A stretch of DNA of 10,677 nt from Pseudolysinimonas_A sp965653335 (GTDB lineage: Bacteria; Actinomycetota; Actinomycetes; Actinomycetales; Microbacteriaceae). Made by a program: the position numbers and the translations under genes. Below are positions 6,970-10,677 of the stretch, piece by piece; position 1 is the stretch's first letter, and each line of letters begins with the position of its first letter. The stretch lies in the NCBI GenBank assembly GCA_965653335.1, contig CBFGZU010000068.1:1-10677 (forward strand), given 5' to 3'. The notes below the pieces were generated by a model. It searched no databases. It was not told the DNA's origin and saw only the letters and a program-made list of their open reading frames with translations.

Positions 6970-7236
6970 TCAGGCGCTCGCGCGTCCTCGCGTGGCGAGC
7001 CCGTAGATGAGCAGAACGAGGATCGCCCCGCCGATTGCGAGTAGCCAGGTCTGAATCGACCAGAAGGTCTCGAGGCCGACGTTGAAGAGGGCGCTCCCGA
7101 TGAACCCTCCGAGCAGCGCGCCGACGACGCCGAGGATTAGCGTGACGACCCAGCCGCCGCCTTGACGGCCCGGCAGAATGGCTTTCGCGATCGCGCCGGC
7201 GACCAGGCCGAGAACGATCCATCCCAGAATTCCCAC
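6970..7236 (-). CDS. GlsB/YeaQ/YmgE family small membrane protein
   Basis: An 88-residue, strongly hydrophobic protein beginning with GILGWIVLGLVAGAIAKAILPG, the signature opening of the GlsB/YeaQ/YmgE (transglycosylase-associated) family. Three membrane segments are visible: about 2-20, 28-52 and 60-82. A conserved-type PGRQGGGW loop (22-29) lies between the first two, and a short basic tail (TRGRASA) follows the last. The start was chosen as GTG 7236 because AAGAAGG (7243-7249) sits 6 nt upstream and the family motif begins at once; the frame stays open further upstream, but that part is not family-like. Members are often induced by general stress, but the molecular function is not settled. 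It is monocistronic by appearance, with its own terminator and a divergent control region shared with the SGNH hydrolase gene. Confidence 0.9.
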   Translation of the reverse strand: MGILGWIVLGLVAGAIAKAILPGRQGGGWVVTLILGVVGALLGGFIGSALFNVGLETFWSIQTWLLAIGGAILVLLIYGLATRGRASA

Positions 7237-7242
7237 GGTGAA

Positions 7243-7314
7243 CCTTCTTTCTTGAGCGAGGCGGGTCTCGCCTCCTTTCCAGGAAAGCGATTCGTCGTCC
7301 GACCGGCAACGGTC
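7243..7314 (-). promoter_or_regulatory. RBS and dyad-rich upstream region of the GlsB-like gene
   Basis: AAGAAGG (7243-7249) is the ribosome binding site that fixes the GTG start. Upstream of it lie three small inverted repeats in a row: GAGGCG-N5-CGCCTC (7258-7274), CTTTCC-A-GGAAAG (7275-7287) and GACCG-GCAA-CGGTC (7301-7314). A second, unused AAAGGAGG-type sequence on the minus strand (about 7273-7280) falls within the first two. The region could be a folded 5' leader or contain an operator. No firm -35/-10 pair was seen. Confidence 0.4.
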
Positions 7315-7382
7315 TTGTGCGCCACCGCCCGGTGCGATAAGTGCGGCGTGCACGATCCCCGACGATTCGTCATGATGGGACC

Positions 7383-8144
7383 ATGACCACCCGTCACCCG
7401 TGGTCGCGCTACGTCGCGATCGGCGACTCCTTCACGGAAGGCATCGGTGATCCCGAACCGGAGAGTCCCGGCGGGCACCGCGGCTGGGCCGACCGGGTCG
7501 CCGACGTGCTCGCGTCGCACGCCGTCGACTTCGCATACGCCAATCTCGCGATCCGCGGGCGCCTGCTGCAGCAGATCCTCGACGAGCAAGTGGATGCCGC
7601 CCTCGATTTGCGCCCCGACCTCATCTCGATCTCCGCAGGCGGCAACGACATCATCCGTCCGGGAACCGACCCCGACGAGGTCGCGGCGCGGCTCGACGCC
7701 GGCGTCGGGCGACTGCGCCGGGACGGCGCGACCGTCGTCCTGTTCACCGGCCCCGACATCGGCGGCACCCCGGTGCTCGGCCGCATCCGCGGAAAAGTCG
7801 CGATCTACAACGAGAACCTGCACGCCGTCGCGAAGCGCCACGACGCGATCGTCGCCGACATGTGGGCCCTGCGGGAGCTCAGCGATCCGCGGATGTGGGC
7901 TCCCGATCGCTTGCACTTCTCGCCGATCGGCCACCAGACGATCGCGCGGATGGTGCTCGACGCGCTCAACGTGCGTCACGACCTCGAACCCTTCGAAGCG
8001 GAGCCGTTGCCGCGCCGGTCCTGGAGACACGCGCGCATCGACGACATCGGCTGGGCCCGCGAACACTTTGCGCCCTGGATCCTGCGGCGCCTGCGCCGAG
8101 AGTCGTCGGGCGACGGCGTCACGCCGAAGCGCCCCGAATTCTGA
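7383..8144 (+). CDS. SGNH/GDSL-family hydrolase
   Basis: A 253-residue esterase-like protein with all SGNH blocks. Block I is AIGDSFTEGIGD (12-23) with nucleophile Ser16. Block II is around NLAIRGR (54-60) with Gly59. Block III is GGND (86-89) with Asn88. Block V is DRLHFSPIGH (175-184), where Asp175 and His178 complete the triad. There is no signal peptide, so it is probably cytoplasmic. The ATG at 7383 was chosen because block I follows immediately, as is usual in this subfamily; only a weak GGGA precedes it. The C-terminal 55 residues (about 199-253) are an Arg-rich extension containing PLPRRSWRHAR and WILRRLRRES, a feature common in actinobacterial members. Substrate unknown (small esters, acyl groups or carbohydrate esters are typical). 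It converges with the carboxypeptidase gene, 16 bp away. Confidence 0.92.
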   Translation: MTTRHPWSRYVAIGDSFTEGIGDPEPESPGGHRGWADRVADVLASHAVDFAYANLAIRGRLLQQILDEQVDAALDLRPDLISISAGGNDIIRPGTDPDEVAARLDAGVGRLRRDGATVVLFTGPDIGGTPVLGRIRGKVAIYNENLHAVAKRHDAIVADMWALRELSDPRMWAPDRLHFSPIGHQTIARMVLDALNVRHDLEPFEAEPLPRRSWRHARIDDIGWAREHFAPWILRRLRRESSGDGVTPKRPEF

Positions 8145-8166
8145 CGGCTTTGCGTCTGCGTCAGAA
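8139..8166. terminator. Inverted repeat spanning both convergent stop codons
   Basis: TTCTGACG (8139-8146) and CGTCAGAA (8159-8166) form a perfect 8-bp stem with a 12-nt loop. The TGA of the SGNH hydrolase gene (8142-8144) lies in one arm and the stop of the carboxypeptidase gene (8161-8163) in the other. The symmetry suits a bidirectional terminator, although no T-tract follows on either strand. Confidence 0.45.
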
Positions 8167-9399
8167 GAGCGCCGCCGGATTGGTGAGCCGCCACCACGGC
8201 CCCGGGTCGCCGAGGTCGGCGGCGAGCTCCAGATCGACCCGAACCGACATCGGGCCGGACGTGAAGACGAGATCGCCGACATCCTCTCCGGCAGTCCCGG
8301 TGCGCACCTCGTCGGTCTCGACATCGACGGTGACGGGCGCTCCGCCCCAGGTGAGCAGCGTCGCGCGGTCGACGGCGACAGCCGGAACGGACGCCCCCCA
8401 GTCGGCCGTGTAGGTGGCGAAGGCTTCCGCCTCGGCGGCGACCTCGACCTCGGTGAAGTTCGCGAGGGTCGAGTCGAGCAGCGTGAGGATGTCGCGGTCG
8501 ATCACCTCGTGGTCGGGACCGCCGAGGACGACGCCGATGACGGTAACGGTCGACGAACCGACGGTGTAGTCGGCGGAGAACAGCAGGTTCGCCCCGAAGT
8601 CGTCGAGAGTTCCGGTCTTGATGCCGTCGACTCCGCTCTTTCCGAGCAGATGGTTGGTGTTGCGCAGGAGGCCGAGAGGCGGCACGTCGGCGGAGTCCAT
8701 CGCGACCATCTCGGCGACGACCGGGTGCGCGAGGGCGATGCGCCCGAGTTCGACGAGCTGGTCGACGGGAGCGACGTTCGACCTGTCGATCCCGGTGGGT
8801 TCGTTGACGACGATCCCAGCGAGGCCGTTCCCGGCGAGCCAGTCCCGCGCGGCTGCGAGGAACTCGTCCTGCGAGCCGAATGCCCACACTGCCATGCTCG
8901 CCGCGTAGTTGTTCGATGACTTGACGAGCGTCAGCTCGAGCAACTGGCGCTCGGTGAAGGTCATGCCGACCTGCACCGTCGACACGGCACCGTTCTGCGC
9001 GAGGTACGAGCGGTAGAGGTCGATGTCGGTCGACGTCATCGTCACGGTCGGGCCCGCTTCGCCCGGGTCGAGGGGGTGCGCGTCGAGCACGACGAGTGCC
9101 GTGATGACTTTCGTGATGCTCGCCATCGGCAGGGCGGTCGTGGCTCCGCTCTGGGCGAGCACCCCGGGATAGCCGACGGCACCGATCGCGCTCGCTCCGT
9201 AGGCCGGGAAGGCGAGCGCCGGAACCTCGGGCGCGTCCTCCACGGGCACCGTCACGGTGACGACCGCCGCCTTGAGCGGCGCGAGCAAGGTCAGCGGAAG
9301 GTAGATGAAGGACGCCAGCACGAGCCCCGCGGCACCGAACACCGTGATCCGGCGCCGCCGATAGATCTGGTGGCGGGTGAGCGGTCGACTCAGTGGCAC
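8161..9399 (-). CDS. Serine-type D-Ala-D-Ala carboxypeptidase (peptidase S11, DacA-like)
   Basis: A 412-residue low-molecular-weight penicillin-binding protein. The three active-site motifs are present in order: SxxK as SITK (Ser94 nucleophile, Lys97), SxN as SSN (161-163) and KTG as IKTGT (260-264). The family-typical FTERQLLELTLVKSSNNYA surrounds the second motif. A basic N-terminus (RRRR, 14-17) and one hydrophobic segment (about 19-41) indicate a membrane anchor with the catalytic domain outside. A C-terminal beta-rich region of about 110 residues follows the catalytic domain, as in PBP5-like enzymes. It should trim the terminal D-Ala from peptidoglycan stem peptides. The GTG start (9397-9399) has only AGGG upstream; a -10-like TAGGGT overlaps that position. 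It follows the SpoU methyltransferase gene on the same strand with a 63-bp gap. Confidence 0.93.
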   Translation of the reverse strand: MPLSRPLTRHQIYRRRRITVFGAAGLVLASFIYLPLTLLAPLKAAVVTVTVPVEDAPEVPALAFPAYGASAIGAVGYPGVLAQSGATTALPMASITKVITALVVLDAHPLDPGEAGPTVTMTSTDIDLYRSYLAQNGAVSTVQVGMTFTERQLLELTLVKSSNNYAASMAVWAFGSQDEFLAAARDWLAGNGLAGIVVNEPTGIDRSNVAPVDQLVELGRIALAHPVVAEMVAMDSADVPPLGLLRNTNHLLGKSGVDGIKTGTLDDFGANLLFSADYTVGSSTVTVIGVVLGGPDHEVIDRDILTLLDSTLANFTEVEVAAEAEAFATYTADWGASVPAVAVDRATLLTWGGAPVTVDVETDEVRTGTAGEDVGDLVFTSGPMSVRVDLELAADLGDPGPWWRLTNPAALF

Positions 9400-9420
9400 C
9401 CGTCGACCCTAAACGGTCGA
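9400..9420 (-). promoter_or_regulatory. Candidate leaderless promoter and dyad at the carboxypeptidase start
   Basis: On the minus strand TAGGGT (9406-9411) ends 6 nt before the GTG, consistent with transcription starting at or next to the start codon. The same bases overlap a TCGACC-N6-GGTCGA inverted repeat (9403-9420). AGGG could instead serve as a weak ribosome binding site at 7 nt spacing, so the two readings compete. Confidence 0.4.
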
Positions 9421-9462
9421 TGGCGCGGTCGTGAGCGACGTGCCGGTCGGCATTCCCCTCCG

Positions 9463-10266
9463 TCAGCCAGAGCGGAGCGCCCAGAGGACGACCGCGGCGG
9501 TCGCTGCGACGTTGAGCGAGTCGACCCCGTGGTCCATCGGGATCGTCACGACGGTGTCGGCTGCGTCGAGAGCGGCGCGGCCGAGTCCGTCGCCCTCCGT
9601 GCCGAAGACGAGGGCGACGCGTTCCGGTGGATTCCGGGCGAACGCCGCGAGGTCGACGGCGCGGTCGTCGAGCGCGAGAGCCGCGATGTGGAAGCCCGCA
9701 ACGTGCAGCTCCGGCACGGCGGTGTCCCACTCCCCCAGGCGCGTCCACGGCACCTGCAGGACGGCCCCCATGCTCACCCGCACCGATCGGCGGTAGAGCG
9801 GATCGGCGCACCGGGGCGTGACGAGCACGGCATCCGCTCCCAGACCGGCGACCGCCCGGAAGATCGCCCCGACGTTGGTGTGATCGACGATGTCTTCGAG
9901 CACGACGACCCGCCGGGCATCCCGCAGCAGATCCGCGACGGGAGGCAGCACGGGGCGGTGCATGGATGCGAGGGCGCCACGGTGCATCACGAAGCCGGTG
10001 ACGGCCTCGAGCACCTCGGTCGTTCCGACGTAGACGGGCACGTTCCACGGCGCGAACAGCGGCTCGATCTCGGGCAGCCACTTTTCGAGCACGAGCACCG
10101 AGCGCGGGTGATGACCGGCCGCGAACGCCCGCTCGATGACTTTGACCGATTCGGCGAGATAGATTCCCTCGGCGGGTTCGCGCAAGCGACGGCGCACGAC
10201 GTCGGTCAGCTCGGTGTAGTCGCGCAGCTCCGCGGCGGCGGGATCGGTGACGGGAACGATGTGCAC
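9463..10266 (-). CDS. TrmH/SpoU-family RNA 2'-O-methyltransferase
   Basis: A 267-residue SPOUT-class methyltransferase. An N-terminal substrate-binding part (about 1-105, with YLAESVKVIERAFAAGHHPRS in the style of SpoU substrate-binding domains) precedes the catalytic domain. Motif 1 is EDIVDHTNVGAIFR (124-137) with Asn131. Motif 2 is FGTEGDGLG (221-229). Motif 3 is IPMDHGVDSLNVA (242-254) with Asn252. These form the knotted S-adenosylmethionine pocket. It probably methylates a ribose in rRNA or tRNA; the exact target cannot be read from the sequence. The start is GTG 10266, with no Shine-Dalgarno sequence but a -10-like TAGGCT 7 nt upstream. The gene is divergent from the sirtuin gene and leads toward the carboxypeptidase gene. 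Confidence 0.92.
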   Translation of the reverse strand: MHIVPVTDPAAAELRDYTELTDVVRRRLREPAEGIYLAESVKVIERAFAAGHHPRSVLVLEKWLPEIEPLFAPWNVPVYVGTTEVLEAVTGFVMHRGALASMHRPVLPPVADLLRDARRVVVLEDIVDHTNVGAIFRAVAGLGADAVLVTPRCADPLYRRSVRVSMGAVLQVPWTRLGEWDTAVPELHVAGFHIAALALDDRAVDLAAFARNPPERVALVFGTEGDGLGRAALDAADTVVTIPMDHGVDSLNVAATAAVVLWALRSG

Positions 10267-10287
10267 CGCCCCGAGCCTACGGGGCGG
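10266..10287 (-). promoter_or_regulatory. Candidate leaderless promoter inside an 8-bp dyad at the methyltransferase start
   Basis: On the minus strand TAGGCT (10274-10279) ends 7 nt before the GTG, the spacing expected for a leaderless transcript. It fills the 6-nt loop of a perfect inverted repeat, CCGCCCCG (10266-10273) with CGGGGCGG (10280-10287), whose edge is the first base of the start codon. A repressor binding the dyad would block the promoter. A TTGACA at 10290-10295 is only 10 bp from the -10, too close for a normal -35. Confidence 0.45.
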
Positions 10288-10330
10288 GATGTCAAGCTCA
10301 CGGCAAGCGGAAACATCCCGGCAACCTGGA

Positions 10331-10366
10331 CGTTCTAGCCTTCGAGAACGCCCGAGACGAAGGAGG
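10331..10366 (+). promoter_or_regulatory. Candidate promoter dyad and RBS of the sirtuin gene
   Basis: TAGCCT (10336-10341) is a -10-like hexamer giving a leader of roughly 23 nt. It lies in CGTTCT-N8-AGAACG (10331-10350), an inverted repeat that could be an operator. The ribosome binding site AAGGAGG (10360-10366) lies 4 nt before the GTG and fixes the start. The -35 is weak. Confidence 0.45.
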
Positions 10367-10370
10367 CACT

Positions 10371-10677
10371 GTGTCGGTCACGACCCTGCCCGCCCTCGAC
10401 CCGGCGCTGCTGCCGCTCCTCGACGATGCCGAGCGCTTGCTCGCCGGGCGACGCATCGCCGCGCTCACGGGCGCCGGAGTGAGCACCGACTCGGGCATTC
10501 CCGACTACCGCGGCGAGGGCGCGCCGGCGCGCAGCCCGATGACGTTCCAGACCTTCCTGGGCGATGCGCGTTCCCGGCAGCGCTACTGGGCGGGCAGCCA
10601 CCTCGGATGGCACTACTTCGCCTCGGCCGCCCCCAACCCCGGGCACGTCGCGCTCGCCGACCTCGAACTCGCCGGTG
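10371..10677 (+). CDS. Sir2-family NAD-dependent protein deacylase (3' partial)
   Basis: The first 102 codons of a sirtuin, cut by the window end. The NAD-binding signature LTGAGVSTDSGIPDYRG is at residues 32-48. It is followed by an AR.P segment, RQRYWAGSHLGW (about 70-81) and PNPGHVALADLE (about 89-100), the GH.AL..LE helix of the Rossmann part. The YW.RS.LGW-style segment and the long N-terminal lead fit class II (SIRT4-like) bacterial sirtuins common in actinobacteria. The zinc-binding cysteines and catalytic His lie beyond the window. Expected reaction: NAD-dependent removal of acetyl or other acyl groups from lysine, or ADP-ribosyl transfer. The start is GTG 10371, with a strong AAGGAGG upstream. 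Divergent from the SpoU methyltransferase gene. Confidence 0.93.
   Translation, partial: MSVTTLPALDPALLPLLDDAERLLAGRRIAALTGAGVSTDSGIPDYRGEGAPARSPMTFQTFLGDARSRQRYWAGSHLGWHYFASAAPNPGHVALADLELAG

Noticed and set aside
7288..7371. Direct repeat CGATTCGTC at 7288-7296 and 7363-7371 in the divergent region
   Set aside because: Nine bases repeated 75 bp apart, with no relation to visible promoter elements; chance is a reasonable explanation.
7447..8919. Long plus-strand open frame across the SGNH gene and opposite the carboxypeptidase gene
   Set aside because: It crosses two convergent genes, has biased low-complexity composition and no domain; both real genes have full catalytic motifs in other frames.
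9441..9452. TGCCGGTCGGCA dyad after the methyltransferase stop as a terminator
   Set aside because: The effective stem is only about 4 bp, with no following T-tract.
7976..10081. Long minus-strand open frame across the carboxypeptidase and methyltransferase genes
   Set aside because: Arg-rich shadow translation spanning two well-supported genes on the same strand.
10290..10295. Perfect TTGACA on the minus strand as a -35 for the methyltransferase gene
   Set aside because: It lies only 10 bp from TAGGCT, and the bases at a normal 17-bp spacing (GGGGCG) are not a -10.

Overview
The window is high-GC DNA (roughly two thirds G+C by eye) with dense, short-gapped genes, many GTG starts, strong GC3 bias and purine-rich ribosome binding sites. 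The gene set (DnaE2-type error-prone polymerase, DUF2236/MpaB-type protein, actinobacterial-style DinB, SF2 helicase, GlsB-like membrane protein, S11 carboxypeptidase, SpoU methyltransferase, class II-like sirtuin) points to an actinobacterium, most likely Microbacteriaceae. That placement is inference from protein style. I see no mobile element, CRISPR array, tRNA, rRNA, prophage gene or recognised defence island. It reads as ordinary chromosome.

Layout. The window opens with the 3' end of dnaE2 (+). A membrane-anchored alpha/beta hydrolase (+) follows and meets, stop to stop, a minus-strand DUF2236 gene. Behind that, also on the minus strand, lie a secreted parallel beta-helix protein, an SF2 DEAD/DEAH-type helicase, dinB and a small GlsB/YeaQ-type membrane protein. 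The last is closed by a good intrinsic terminator. A divergent control region of about 150 bp separates it from a plus-strand SGNH/GDSL hydrolase, which converges on a minus-strand D-Ala-D-Ala carboxypeptidase. A TrmH/SpoU RNA methyltransferase (minus) lies behind that, and a divergent region of about 100 bp leads to the start of a sirtuin (+), cut off by the window end.

How the genes relate. Two translesion polymerases (DnaE2 and DinB) sit within 7 kb, and DinB is followed on the same strand by a helicase, so the left half has a DNA damage tolerance flavour. No SOS/LexA-type box is visible in the gaps present. The right half is housekeeping: cell wall trimming, RNA methylation, NAD-dependent deacylation. 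No gap exceeds 300 bases; the largest are 3601-3763, 7237-7382 and 10267-10370.

The more unusual content is at the DNA level. Several GTG starts have a -10-like hexamer 6-8 nt upstream and little or no Shine-Dalgarno sequence, suggesting leaderless mRNAs. Some of these hexamers lie in inverted repeats. Both convergent gene pairs have their stop codons inside palindromes. The heptamer GGATGCC (either strand) appears 16 times, clearly more than base composition predicts. I did not find a clearly new biological system here.
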